From: JBAMOY01 sp037071015
Lineage (GTDB): Bacteria; Bacillota_I; Bacilli_A; RF39; UBA660
Reading direction: 5' to 3'
Length of the DNA stretch: 64,000 bases
NCBI GenBank assembly: GCA_037071015.1
Contig: JBAMOY010000001.1
Coordinates: 248,001-312,000, forward strand
Shown here one piece after another: positions 40,392-49,257 of this stretch. The notes under the pieces are model-generated. The model was given only the letters and a program-made list of their open reading frames with translations, searched no databases and was not told the DNA's origin. Positions within the stretch are counted from its first letter, which is position 1. Every line of letters starts with the position of its first letter. The position numbers were made by a program, and so were the translations under genes.

Positions 40392-42464
40392 ATGGCTCGT
40401 GAATATAGTTTAGAAAATACACGTAACATTGGAATCATGGCACATATCGATGCAGGTAAAACTACCTGTACAGAACGTGTCTTATTCCATACAGGAAAAA
40501 TCCATAAAATTGGTGAAACTCACGATGGCGAATCACAAATGGACTGGATGGCTCAGGAACAAGAACGTGGAATAACTATTACTTCAGCTGCAACTACTGC
40601 TTTCTGGAAAGGTCATAGATTTAATATTATCGATACTCCAGGCCACGTAGACTTTACAGTTGAGGTATCTAGATCACTTCGTGTTCTTGATGGTGCAGTA
40701 GCATTACTAGATGCACAAGCTGGTGTTGAACCGCAAACAGAAACTGTTTGGCGTCAGGCAACAGAATTTAAAGTTCCTCGTATGATTTTCTGTAATAAGA
40801 TGGATAAAATGGGAGCTAGTTTTGAATATAGCTTAAGTACGATTGAAAATCGCTTAGGTGTCAATGCTAAACCTATCGAGTGGCCAATTGGTGCAGAAAA
40901 TGAATTTGATGGAATCATTGATTTATTAACTCGTACAGCTTATCATTATGATGGTAAACCAGAAGAGAATCCGACTATCATTGATATTCCAGCTGATATG
41001 GTTGATTTAGTTGAAGAAAAACGTAATGAACTTATCGAAGCTGTTGCTGAATTTGATGATGAGTTAATGGAAAAATACTTAGAGGGTGAAGAAGTTAGCA
41101 TCGATTTAATTAAACGTGCTATTCGTAAGGGAACACTTGCTGTTGAATTCTTCCCTGTATTATGTGGAACTGCTTTAGGAAATAAAGGTATTAAATTATT
41201 ACTTGATGCAGTTATTGATTATTTACCATCTCCTGTTGATGTAGAATCAATTAAGGGTGTAGATTTAGATGGAAATGATATAGAAAGACATCCATCTGAT
41301 TCAGAACCATTTAGTGCATTAGCATTTAAGGTTATGACAGACCCATTTGTTGGTAAATTAACATTCTTCCGTGTTTATTCTGGTCATTTAAGTAGTGGTT
41401 CTTACATCTTAAATGCTACTAAGAATAGTAAAGAAAGAATTGGTCGTTTACTTCAAATGCATGCAAATCATCGAAATGAAATTAGTGATGTATATGCCGG
41501 AGATATTGCAGCTGCAGTTGGATTAAAAAATACTACAACTGGTGATACATTATGCGATGAAAAGAAGGCATGTATTCTAGAAAGTATGGAATTCCCAGAA
41601 CCAGTTATCGAACTTGCTGTTGAACCAAAATCAAAAGCAGATCAAGATAAAATGGGGATTGCTTTACAAAAACTTGCTGAAGAAGATCCTACTTTTAGAG
41701 CAAGTACTAATCATGAAACTGGTCAAACTATTATCGCTGGTATGGGTGAATTACACTTAGATATCATCGTTGATAGAATGAAGAGAGAATTTAATGTCGA
41801 AGCTAATATTGGTCAACCACAAGTTTCTTATCGTGAGACAATTACACAAGCTGGAGATTGTGAAGGTAAGTATATTAAACAATCTGGTGGTCGTGGACAA
41901 TATGGTCATGTATGGATTAAATTCGAACCAAATCCAGACAAAGGATATGAATTTGTTGACGCTATTGTTGGTGGTGTTGTACCACGTGAATATATTCCAG
42001 TTACAGATAAAGGACTACAAGATGCTATGAAAACTGGTGTATTAGCTGGTTATCCAATGGTTGACGTTAAAGCTACTTTATTTGATGGTTCATATCATGA
42101 TGTTGACTCATCAGAAATGGCATTTAAAATTGCCGCATCTATGGCTTTAAAAGAAGCTAAAAACAAATGTAAACCAGTTCTTCTAGAACCAATTATGAAA
42201 GTTCAAGTAATTGTTCCAGATGAATATCTTGGTTCAGTTATGGGAGATATTACTTCTCGTCGTGGTCGTCCACTAGGCCAAGAATCAAGAGGCAATGCTT
42301 TAGCAATCGATGCTATGGTACCACTTTCAGAAATGTTTGGTTATGCAACTAGCTTGCGTTCAAATACTCAAGGTAGAGGACAATTTACAATGGTATTTGA
42401 TCATTATGAAGAAGTACCAAGAAATATTGCTGAAGATATTATTAAGAAAAATGGTGGAAATTAA
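40392..42464 (+). CDS. fusA: Elongation factor G
   Basis: A 690-residue translocase GTPase. G1 is AHIDAGKTT, switch II is DTPGHVDF and G4 is NKMDK. Domain IV (GGRGQYGHVWIKFEP) and domain V follow in normal order. The sequence is complete without inserts. AAAGGAAATAAAGT precedes the ATG. It is third gene of the str operon. Confidence 0.98.
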   Translation: MAREYSLENTRNIGIMAHIDAGKTTCTERVLFHTGKIHKIGETHDGESQMDWMAQEQERGITITSAATTAFWKGHRFNIIDTPGHVDFTVEVSRSLRVLDGAVALLDAQAGVEPQTETVWRQATEFKVPRMIFCNKMDKMGASFEYSLSTIENRLGVNAKPIEWPIGAENEFDGIIDLLTRTAYHYDGKPEENPTIIDIPADMVDLVEEKRNELIEAVAEFDDELMEKYLEGEEVSIDLIKRAIRKGTLAVEFFPVLCGTALGNKGIKLLLDAVIDYLPSPVDVESIKGVDLDGNDIERHPSDSEPFSALAFKVMTDPFVGKLTFFRVYSGHLSSGSYILNATKNSKERIGRLLQMHANHRNEISDVYAGDIAAAVGLKNTTTGDTLCDEKKACILESMEFPEPVIELAVEPKSKADQDKMGIALQKLAEEDPTFRASTNHETGQTIIAGMGELHLDIIVDRMKREFNVEANIGQPQVSYRETITQAGDCEGKYIKQSGGRGQYGHVWIKFEPNPDKGYEFVDAIVGGVVPREYIPVTDKGLQDAMKTGVLAGYPMVDVKATLFDGSYHDVDSSEMAFKIAASMALKEAKNKCKPVLLEPIMKVQVIVPDEYLGSVMGDITSRRGRPLGQESRGNALAIDAMVPLSEMFGYATSLRSNTQGRGQFTMVFDHYEEVPRNIAEDIIKKNGGN

Positions 42465-42470
42465 TTAATT

Positions 42471-42498
42471 TTGCTTGATATTTAAAGTTAAATAATAT
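42471..42498 (+). promoter_or_regulatory. Possible separate promoter of tuf
   Basis: TTGCTT (42471-42476) and TAATAT (42493-42498), 16 bases apart, lie in the 73-base gap between fusA and tuf. Confidence 0.45.
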
Positions 42499-42537
42499 AA
42501 AATATAAATGTATATTAAATAAAGGGAGGAAATAAAA

Positions 42538-43722
42538 ATGGCAAAAGAAAAATTTGATCGTTCAAAACCACATGTTAATATTGGTACAATTGGACACGTA
42601 GACCATGGTAAAACAACTTTAACAGCTGCTATTACTAATGTTCTATCTAAAAAAGGTTATGCAGATTTCGTAGATTACGCTAATATCGATAAAGCACCAG
42701 AAGAAAGAGAACGTGGTATTACTATTAATACATCACACGTTGAATATCAAACTGATAAAAGACATTATGCTCACGTAGACTGCCCAGGCCATGCTGACTA
42801 TGTTAAAAACATGATCACTGGTGCTGCTCAAATGGATGGAGCAATCTTAGTTATTGCTGCTACTGATGGAGCTATGGCTCAAACTCGTGAACACATCTTA
42901 TTATCACGTCAAGTTGGTGTACCTCGTATGGTTGTATTCATGAATAAATGTGACATGGTTGATGATGAAGAATTATTAGACTTAGTTGAAATGGAAATTC
43001 GTGAATTATTAAGTGAATACGGATATGACGGAGATAATACTCCAATCATTCGTGGTTCAGCTTTAAAAGCTCTTGAAGGCGATGCTGCTTACGAACAAAA
43101 AATTATGGATTTAATGGATGCTGTTGATGAGTGGATCGAAACTCCAGCTCGTGATACTGATAAACCATTCTTAATGCCAATTGAAGACGTATTTACAATC
43201 ACAGGACGTGGAACTGTTGTTACAGGACGTGTTGAACGTGGTCAATTAAAACTTAATGATGAAGTTGAGATTGTTGGTATTAAAGAAACTAAAAAATCAG
43301 TTGTTACAGGAATTGAAATGTTCCGTAAACAATTAGATTATGCTGAAGCAGGAGACAATGCTGGTGTATTATTACGTGGTATTGCTCGTGAAGACGTTGA
43401 ACGTGGTCAAGTACTTGCTAAACCGGGAAGTGTTACACCACATACTAAATTCAAAGCTCAAGTTTATGTACTTAGCAAAGAAGAAGGTGGACGTCATACT
43501 CCATTCTTCAGTAACTATCGTCCACAATTCTATTTCAGAACTACTGACGTAACTGGTGTTATCGAGTTACCAGAAGGTGTTGAAATGGTTATGCCTGGAG
43601 ATAACGTTGAAATGACAGTTGAATTAATTGCTCCTATCGCTATCGAAAATGGAACTAAGTTCTCTATTCGTGAAGGTGGTAGAACAGTTGGTGCTGGTAA
43701 CGTTTCAGAAGTTATTAAGTAA
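42538..43722 (+). CDS. tuf: Elongation factor Tu
   Basis: A 394-residue GTPase that delivers aminoacyl-tRNA. GHVDHGKTTLTAAI (G1), DCPGHADYVKNMITGAAQMD (G3) and NKCDMVDDEELL (G4) are intact, and domains 2 and 3 follow. GGGAGG precedes the ATG. It is the last gene of the str operon and may have an additional own promoter, as is usual for this highly expressed protein. Confidence 0.98.
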   Translation: MAKEKFDRSKPHVNIGTIGHVDHGKTTLTAAITNVLSKKGYADFVDYANIDKAPEERERGITINTSHVEYQTDKRHYAHVDCPGHADYVKNMITGAAQMDGAILVIAATDGAMAQTREHILLSRQVGVPRMVVFMNKCDMVDDEELLDLVEMEIRELLSEYGYDGDNTPIIRGSALKALEGDAAYEQKIMDLMDAVDEWIETPARDTDKPFLMPIEDVFTITGRGTVVTGRVERGQLKLNDEVEIVGIKETKKSVVTGIEMFRKQLDYAEAGDNAGVLLRGIAREDVERGQVLAKPGSVTPHTKFKAQVYVLSKEEGGRHTPFFSNYRPQFYFRTTDVTGVIELPEGVEMVMPGDNVEMTVELIAPIAIENGTKFSIREGGRTVGAGNVSEVIK

Positions 43723-43736
43723 TTAAACTAAATTTT

Positions 43737-43764
43737 AAAAGATACCTTAATTGGTATCTTTTTT
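43737..43764 (+). terminator. Intrinsic terminator after tuf
   Basis: AAAAGATACC / GGTATCTTTT with a TTAATT loop and a following T-run. Confidence 0.85.
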
Positions 43765-43815
43765 GTACCATATTTAAATTATTAATATTAATTAAAAGCT
43801 AAATTACTAACAATT

Positions 43816-43824
43816 TGGTATAAT
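43816..43824 (+). promoter_or_regulatory. Extended -10 promoter of the DUF3298-like gene
   Basis: TGGTATAAT, 21 bases before the start codon, is a perfect extended -10; no clear -35 is seen. Confidence 0.5.
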
Positions 43825-43844
43825 AATGTTGGGAGAGTGATAAT

Positions 43845-44621
43845 ATGGAAAAGAAATATAATATCATGAAAGGTATTATGATAGTTTTAGTTATAATTTT
43901 AGTTGGATTAATTGCTTTTTTAGTGTATGATCGATTATATAATAATGAAAGTCAAAAAGAAAGTAATATAAATAATAATAGTAGTAATAATAATGTAGTG
44001 GATAATAAAAAGATAATATACGATGCTGATTATAAGTATGATGTAGATGTTACTAGTTATTCAACTTCGTATAGCACATACTATATTGATGATATTAAGG
44101 TACCTTATATTGATATTGATTCTGAAGATGTTAAGAAAATTAATACTGAAATAAAGAATATTTTTAATGATGCTGTCAATAATTTTAAAAAAGGTGTTAA
44201 TGATAAAATGACATATGTGGATGACTGTACATATAGATATTTTACTGATGATAATATTTTATCAGTAATTATTACTTATGGAGTGGGAGCAACTGATGTT
44301 GTTTATCCCAAATATTATACATATAATATTGATTTAAAAACAGGAAACTTAATGAGTTATAAAGATGTCTATACTTATTTAGATATATCAGATATAGATA
44401 ATACTGTTAAGCGTGCTATTACTAATGCTATGAAAGAGAAATTAAGTAATATTGGTGATCAATTTGATACATATAATAATGAAAGTTTTAATAATTATTG
44501 TGAAACCTTAAATAACAGTACTTTAAAATATTTTGTTGATAGTAATAAAAAAATGAATATTATTGTATCACTAAGCATACCAGCGGGTAGAGGAAGTATT
44601 GATCAGATTATAAGTTTATAA
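43845..44621 (+). CDS. Membrane-anchored protein, DUF4163/DUF3298-like ectodomain
   Basis: A 258-residue protein with one N-terminal transmembrane helix (about 9-28), an Asn/Ser-rich linker (35-55) and an extracytoplasmic domain. The domain pattern (KVPYIDIDSEDVKKINTEIK, YVDDCTYRYFTDDNILSVII, YNIDLKTGNLMSYKDVY) resembles the DUF4163-DUF3298 pair of anti-sigma factor RsiV-like proteins. No cytoplasmic anti-sigma domain is present. The function is unknown. GGGAGAGTGATAAT precedes the ATG. It is monocistronic. Confidence 0.6.
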   Translation: MEKKYNIMKGIMIVLVIILVGLIAFLVYDRLYNNESQKESNINNNSSNNNVVDNKKIIYDADYKYDVDVTSYSTSYSTYYIDDIKVPYIDIDSEDVKKINTEIKNIFNDAVNNFKKGVNDKMTYVDDCTYRYFTDDNILSVIITYGVGATDVVYPKYYTYNIDLKTGNLMSYKDVYTYLDISDIDNTVKRAITNAMKEKLSNIGDQFDTYNNESFNNYCETLNNSTLKYFVDSNKKMNIIVSLSIPAGRGSIDQIISL

Positions 44622-44624
44622 AAT

Positions 44625-44663
44625 AAAAAACATACAAATGAAAATTAACGTTGTATGTTTTTT
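44625..44663. terminator. Bidirectional terminator between 43845 gene and femX-like gene
   Basis: A perfect 13-bp stem AAAAAACATACAA / TTGTATGTTTTTT has A/T runs on both sides, serving two convergent genes. Confidence 0.85.
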
Positions 44664-45918
44664 ATTTTTTTAATATACTTCTAATTGGAGCAGCGTTACG
44701 GTACATAAAATATAGTGGACTATTAGTAACTAACTCTAGATCCCCCATATATTCGATTGCTAAAGCGTTAAAGTTTAATTTGAAGGTATTTAATCCGCTA
44801 TAGTGTTCATTTTTAATACTCGGATTAGATATACCACCTAAATAAAATTTTTGATAACCCTCTTTGGAAAATTTTTCAATCAAAGTCCAAAGTAGCAAGT
44901 GCTTTGAATTTAATTCTTTAACCTTTTTATCATAACCATCAATTAGTAAATAGATATTTTTATTATGTTTAGCTACTAAAACAGATGAGCTAATCATACC
45001 ATTAGGATAATCTCTCAAAAAATTAGTAGCTTTAACCAGCCTTTTTTTATAGGTTGCTACTAAATTATCACTTGATAATTTTTTATTTAATAATTTAGGG
45101 CTTTTTTTAATATTAGGATTAGAAATAATTTGTTCATTTAAACTATTGTTCTCATTTTCTAACCGTTCATATTCTCTTTGAGTATTGATTAATAGCTCTT
45201 CGGTATTTATCTTTGTATAGTAAAATTCAATTTTATTCTCTTTACTCATAACATCGAAGCAGTCCTCAAAGTATTTTAAGTCTCTAGGATATTTATCTTT
45301 AGTTTGTAAATAAAGATATTTTAAATCACTTTTTTGTCCACGATAGATATGGATACCATTTTTAGTAGCTGCTCTTATCTTTGTCCTTGTTTCTTTCTGA
45401 AAGTTTTTAAACAATAAATAATATGGTAAAGTTAAATCTAAAACAGCTTCAAAACGTGGCCTTAATGATTCGAAGAAATTGTTATAACCGAAATGATAAT
45501 AACCTAATTGTTTAAGATTGTTAAAAACTTGTTGATAGTTGCCATTGATTTGGAAAGTATTACCATGTCTATCCTTTGTTTCCTTGATAATCATTGGACA
45601 TATTTTTATAGCGATAATGCCTTTACGTCCTAAAAAGCGTTTTAAATGTAAGGTGAAATTTTTAACTAATTCATAATCACTATAATTAATTAAAAATCCA
45701 CGAGGTGCATAAGCATATAAAAAACCATGTATTTTTTCTACTAATATTAAGGATGCTGCCACAATATTACCATAATCATCGCTAAATCCGATTAATAATG
45801 AATTAAACTGTTGTTTGTTCATAACTCTGGCATATTCTTTAGATTGATAGAATGATGATGGTTCAAATTTTTCAGTAAATTTTTGAAATTCATCATTGGT
45901 TAATTCCTTTATATACAT
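44662..45918 (-). CDS. FemA/FemX-family peptidoglycan peptide ligase
   Basis: A 418-residue Fem-type aminoacyltransferase that uses aminoacyl-tRNA to build peptidoglycan cross-bridges. It has two GNAT-like halves: the first includes SSFYQSKEYARVM and the YAPRGFLINY strand. A long coiled-coil insertion (about 235-290, with INTQREYERLENENNSLNEQ) follows, then the second half with KFYLGGISNPSIKNEHYSGL. The open frame begins at 45957, but GGAGGTGG points to the ATG at 45918. It suggests branched peptidoglycan stems, consistent with the ponA and gpsB genes present here. Confidence 0.88.
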   Translation of the reverse strand: MYIKELTNDEFQKFTEKFEPSSFYQSKEYARVMNKQQFNSLLIGFSDDYGNIVAASLILVEKIHGFLYAYAPRGFLINYSDYELVKNFTLHLKRFLGRKGIIAIKICPMIIKETKDRHGNTFQINGNYQQVFNNLKQLGYYHFGYNNFFESLRPRFEAVLDLTLPYYLLFKNFQKETRTKIRAATKNGIHIYRGQKSDLKYLYLQTKDKYPRDLKYFEDCFDVMSKENKIEFYYTKINTEELLINTQREYERLENENNSLNEQIISNPNIKKSPKLLNKKLSSDNLVATYKKRLVKATNFLRDYPNGMISSSVLVAKHNKNIYLLIDGYDKKVKELNSKHLLLWTLIEKFSKEGYQKFYLGGISNPSIKNEHYSGLNTFKLNFNALAIEYMGDLELVTNSPLYFMYRNAAPIRSILKK

Positions 45919-45974
45919 AATTACCACCTCCTTATAAATTAAAATATTATAGCACACTTATATATAAGCGTGCA

Positions 45975-46087
45975 AGTAAAAAGAGAACAAACAGTTCTCT
46001 TTAATTATAACATATAACTGGCAATTAAACCATTTAATTTTTTCTTTTATAACAGCCATACATAGTAGTTTCCTTATTTTATCTATC
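45975..46087 (-). ncRNA. Candidate small RNA or micro-peptide transcript
   Basis: A minus-strand unit runs from a good promoter (46094-46123) to a strong terminator: AAAGAGAAC/GTTCTCTTT with an AAACA loop at 45980-46002, followed on the minus strand by T residues. The predicted transcript is about 110 bases. Its only frame with a Shine-Dalgarno (AAGGA) encodes nine residues, MYGCYKRKN (46063-46034). It lies in a 350-base gap that otherwise holds no gene. Confidence 0.4.
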
Positions 46088-46093
46088 ATTACA

Positions 46094-46123
46094 ATTATAT
46101 ACCTTAATTTTTTAAATGTACAA
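46094..46123 (-). promoter_or_regulatory. Promoter of the candidate small RNA
   Basis: On the minus strand, TTGTAC (46123-46118) and TATAAT (46099-46094) are separated by 18 bases. Confidence 0.5.
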
Positions 46124-46268
46124 TAGTTACAATCAATTTTACAAAGTTATTAGTCATATACATTGTTTGTCTTTACTAGCTACTTTATCACCTGTAATAG
46201 TATTAGAAATAACGATAAAATATATTCATAAATATCTATTTCTATAATATATATTATTAGGTGATGAT

Positions 46269-47180
46269 ATGGACAAGTTGAAAATAGGAATACCTAGAAG
46301 TTTATTTTTTTATCACGATGGGAATACCCTTTGTAAATTTTTTCAAAATTTAGATTTTGAAGTAGTTGTTAGTCCAAAAACTAATCGCTTAATTTTTGAA
46401 GAAGGAATGAAATATGCTAATGATGAAATGTGTATGTCATTGAAAGTTCTTATTGGTCATGTTAGTTATTTAACCAATAAATGTGATTATATTTTAATTC
46501 CACGAATTGATAATTATGGTGTAAGTGATCAAACTTGTACCAATTTTTTAGCTTTATATGATATTATTAAAAATTTATTTAATGTTAATATAATTAGTTA
46601 TAATATTAATTTAAATAAAAGGGAAACTTTATTAAAGGGTTTATGGCAAATAGGTAAGTCTTTTAATATTAAAACGCGCACAATTGTCAAGGCTTACAAA
46701 AATGCCATTGACTATAATGAGCACATGCAACAAAAAAAGATTAACTATAATTACTCTAAACTTTATAGTTCAAAACTTAAAATATTACTAATAGGGCATT
46801 CTTACAATATTCATGATGATTATATTGGTGGTCCTATCACTACATACCTAAAAAAGTTGAATTGTGAGATTTTATACAGTGATTATTTTGATGCTAAGAC
46901 AACTAACAAGTTAGCTTGCCATTTTTCTGAAGGACTTTATTGGAAGTATAGTAAGGAAAGTATTGGATCAATTAAATTAGTTGAAAACAATATCGATGGA
47001 ATTATCTTTTTGACCGCTTTTCCTTGTGGGTTAGATTCTTTAGTTAATGAATTAGTTATGCGCAAGTTAGAAATTCCAAATATTAATTTAGTTATCGATG
47101 ATATTAACTCTTTGGCAGGGGTATATACTCGGTTAGAAAGTTTTGTCGATATCTTAGAACAGAGGAAAGAATATGCTTAA
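46269..47180 (+). CDS. 2-hydroxyacyl-CoA dehydratase-related protein (DUF2229-like), first of pair
   Basis: A 303-residue cytosolic protein of the family found in 2-hydroxyglutaryl-CoA dehydratase activase clusters. The start KIGIPRSLFFYHDGN, the VVVSPKTNRLIFEEGMKYAN stretch, the ECP-like EMCMSLKVLIGHVSYL and PRIDNYGVS are typical of DUF2229 proteins. AGGTGATGAT precedes the ATG. It overlaps the next gene by eight bases. In many Bacillota these modules are joined in one polypeptide of about 1,400 residues with two activase domains. Here they are separate genes. Biochemical role in this genome: unknown. Confidence 0.72.
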   Translation: MDKLKIGIPRSLFFYHDGNTLCKFFQNLDFEVVVSPKTNRLIFEEGMKYANDEMCMSLKVLIGHVSYLTNKCDYILIPRIDNYGVSDQTCTNFLALYDIIKNLFNVNIISYNINLNKRETLLKGLWQIGKSFNIKTRTIVKAYKNAIDYNEHMQQKKINYNYSKLYSSKLKILLIGHSYNIHDDYIGGPITTYLKKLNCEILYSDYFDAKTTNKLACHFSEGLYWKYSKESIGSIKLVENNIDGIIFLTAFPCGLDSLVNELVMRKLEIPNINLVIDDINSLAGVYTRLESFVDILEQRKEYA

Positions 47181-48240
47181 GAAAGTTGCTTTTCCCCATA
47201 TGGGAGATTATTATATTCCGGCTAGATATTTATTTAAACATATCCTAAATTGTGAAGTGTTAAACAGTCCTAAAATTACTAATAAGACCATTGAATTAGG
47301 TAGTAAATATAGTCCTGATTTTGTTTGTATGCCTTTCAAGTATACGTTAGGGACATATATTGAAAGTTTAGAATTAGGAGCTAATGTTTTAGTGCAAGCT
47401 GGTGGCGGATGTCGTTATGGTTATTATAGTGAGTTACAAGAACAAATTTTAAAGGATTTGGGTTATGATTTTACCTATATTAATTTAGTTAGTAAAGGAA
47501 AGACCAATATTTGGAAAATATATCGTGATTTAAAAAAGATAGATCCCAAATTTAAAACTTTAAAAGCTTTATATTATCTTTTAATTACTATAAAGATGGT
47601 TAAATATATGGATAAAATTGATGTGTACATTCGAGCTAATATTGGCTTTGAAACAGAAAAAAACAGTTTTAAAAATTTAAAGAATAAATGTTGGCGAAGT
47701 TTTAGTAAAGTAAAATCTTATCGTGAATTACGTAAAAGATATAAATATTATTTAAAGGAATTTAAAAAGATAAAGACTAATAAACCAGATCGTCCTTTAA
47801 AAGTTGGCATTATTGGTGAATTATATACTTTAATGGAACCATTTGCCAACTATAATTTAGAATACCAATTAGCATCTTATAATATTGAATTGGTACGATA
47901 TACTAATGTTAGTTATTTAGTGTTTGAGAAAAAACGAGAGATTAAGAATTTATTGCGCTACGCTAAAAAGTATATTAAGTACAAAATGGGTGCTGATGCA
48001 GCTGATAATATAGCACGAACTAAATATTTATGTGATCATCATTACGATGGTATTATTCATATTAAATCATCTTTTTGTACACCGGAAATTGGAGCAATGC
48101 CTATTATCAGTAAAATTTGTCGTGAATATAATATGCCACTTTTATTTTTCTCTTTTGATTCTAATACTAGCGAAGTTGGAATCCAAACACGAATTGAGGC
48201 ATTTTATGACATGATAGAAATGAGGAATAAAAATGAATGA
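47173..48240 (+). CDS. 2-hydroxyacyl-CoA dehydratase D-component-like protein, second of pair
   Basis: A 355-residue relative of the preceding protein. Landmarks are VAFPHMGDYYIPARYLF, SPDFVCMPFKYTLGTYIESL, the conserved glycine/cysteine strip VLVQAGGGCRYGYYSE, and SSFCTPEIGAMP near the end. The conserved Cys residues (FVCMPF, GGGCRYG, SFCTPE) are consistent with iron-sulfur cluster ligands of this superfamily. It overlaps the gene before (8 bases) and after (8 bases), which implies strict co-expression. Confidence 0.72.
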   Translation: MLKKVAFPHMGDYYIPARYLFKHILNCEVLNSPKITNKTIELGSKYSPDFVCMPFKYTLGTYIESLELGANVLVQAGGGCRYGYYSELQEQILKDLGYDFTYINLVSKGKTNIWKIYRDLKKIDPKFKTLKALYYLLITIKMVKYMDKIDVYIRANIGFETEKNSFKNLKNKCWRSFSKVKSYRELRKRYKYYLKEFKKIKTNKPDRPLKVGIIGELYTLMEPFANYNLEYQLASYNIELVRYTNVSYLVFEKKREIKNLLRYAKKYIKYKMGADAADNIARTKYLCDHHYDGIIHIKSSFCTPEIGAMPIISKICREYNMPLLFFSFDSNTSEVGIQTRIEAFYDMIEMRNKNE

Positions 48241-49177
48241 TTGTTATTTAGGTATCGATATAGGATCAATATCAACTAAAGGAGTTATTATTGATGATAA
48301 CAATAAGATTATATGTTCTAAATATCTTTGGACCGAGGGGAGTCCTATTGAAGCGGTAAAAAAATTAGTTAATATATTAAAGAACGAATTACCTGCCAAT
48401 TATCAAGTTAGAGGTATTGGTACTACAGGTAGTGCTCGTAACTTAATTGGTTTACTTGTCGATGCCAATGTGGTTAAAAATGAAATCACTGCTCATGCCA
48501 TGGGAACTTTAGCTTTTTATCCAGATGTGCAAACTATATTAGAAATAGGTGGTCAAGACTCTAAAATTATTTTAATTCGCAATGGCATTATTTTTGATTA
48601 CTCAATGAATACGTTATGTGCTGCTGGAACAGGGTCTTTTTTATCTAGTCAAGCCAAAAGATTACATATCGATATTGAAGATTTTGGACCACTAGCTTTA
48701 AAATCAGAAAACCCTGTTAAAATCGCCGCTCGTTGTACCGTTTTTGCCGAATCGGACTTGATACATAAAGCACAAGTTGGCTATAGTAAAGAGGATATTG
48801 TGGCCGGCTTGTGCAGGAGTATTGTTCTTAATTATTTGAATAATGTTGGTAAAGGTAAAAAAATATTAGGACCGGTTGTTTTCCAAGGTGGCGTTAGCAA
48901 AAATGTTGGTGTCGTAAAGTATTTTGAAGAAATATTAGGAACGAAAGTAATAGTAGATCCCAATTCTCATTTGATGGGGGCTATTGGAATTGCTATATTG
49001 TCACGGCGTAATAAAACTGATAAGGTTTACGATTTAAACATTAATAACATAGATTTTGTTACTAAGGCCCACGAATGCGGTAAATGTCCTAATAATTGTG
49101 AAATATTAAATATATATAAAGATAATAAATTAATTGATACTTGGGGAAATAAATGTCCTAGAGGAATTAGTAATTAA
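48233..49177 (+). CDS. CoA-substrate-specific enzyme activase (BadF/BadG/BcrA/BcrD ATPase)
   Basis: A 314-residue ASKHA-fold ATPase that in known systems uses ATP to fire one electron into a 2-hydroxyacyl-CoA dehydratase or benzoyl-CoA reductase. Present are the phosphate-1 motif YLGIDIGSISTKGVIID, GIGTTGSARNLIG, the cluster Cys in NTLCAAGTGSFLSSQA and ARCTVFAESDLIH, and VVFQGGVSKNVGV. A C-terminal extension carries four more Cys (ECGKCPNNCEI and NKCPRG). It overlaps the preceding gene by eight bases. No dehydratase genes for fermentation are visible nearby. Confidence 0.85.
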   Translation: MNDCYLGIDIGSISTKGVIIDDNNKIICSKYLWTEGSPIEAVKKLVNILKNELPANYQVRGIGTTGSARNLIGLLVDANVVKNEITAHAMGTLAFYPDVQTILEIGGQDSKIILIRNGIIFDYSMNTLCAAGTGSFLSSQAKRLHIDIEDFGPLALKSENPVKIAARCTVFAESDLIHKAQVGYSKEDIVAGLCRSIVLNYLNNVGKGKKILGPVVFQGGVSKNVGVVKYFEEILGTKVIVDPNSHLMGAIGIAILSRRNKTDKVYDLNINNIDFVTKAHECGKCPNNCEILNIYKDNKLIDTWGNKCPRGISN

Positions 49178-49203
49178 AACAAAGTATTATATATTTATAG
49201 AAG

Positions 49204-49232
49204 TTGACAAGCATTAAATATTAGTGTATAAG
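49204..49232 (+). promoter_or_regulatory. Sigma-A promoter of topA
   Basis: TTGACA (49204-49209) and TATAAG (49227-49232) are 17 bases apart; the start codon is 26 bases further. Confidence 0.7.
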
Positions 49233-49257
49233 TTATATTGATTAAAGGAAGTGACAT

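Noticed and set aside
46269..48240. A single activase-like gene split by sequencing frameshift
   Set aside because: Each of the overlapping genes has its own family-typical start and end, and the two dehydratase-like proteins are full-length paralogues, so separate genes are more likely.
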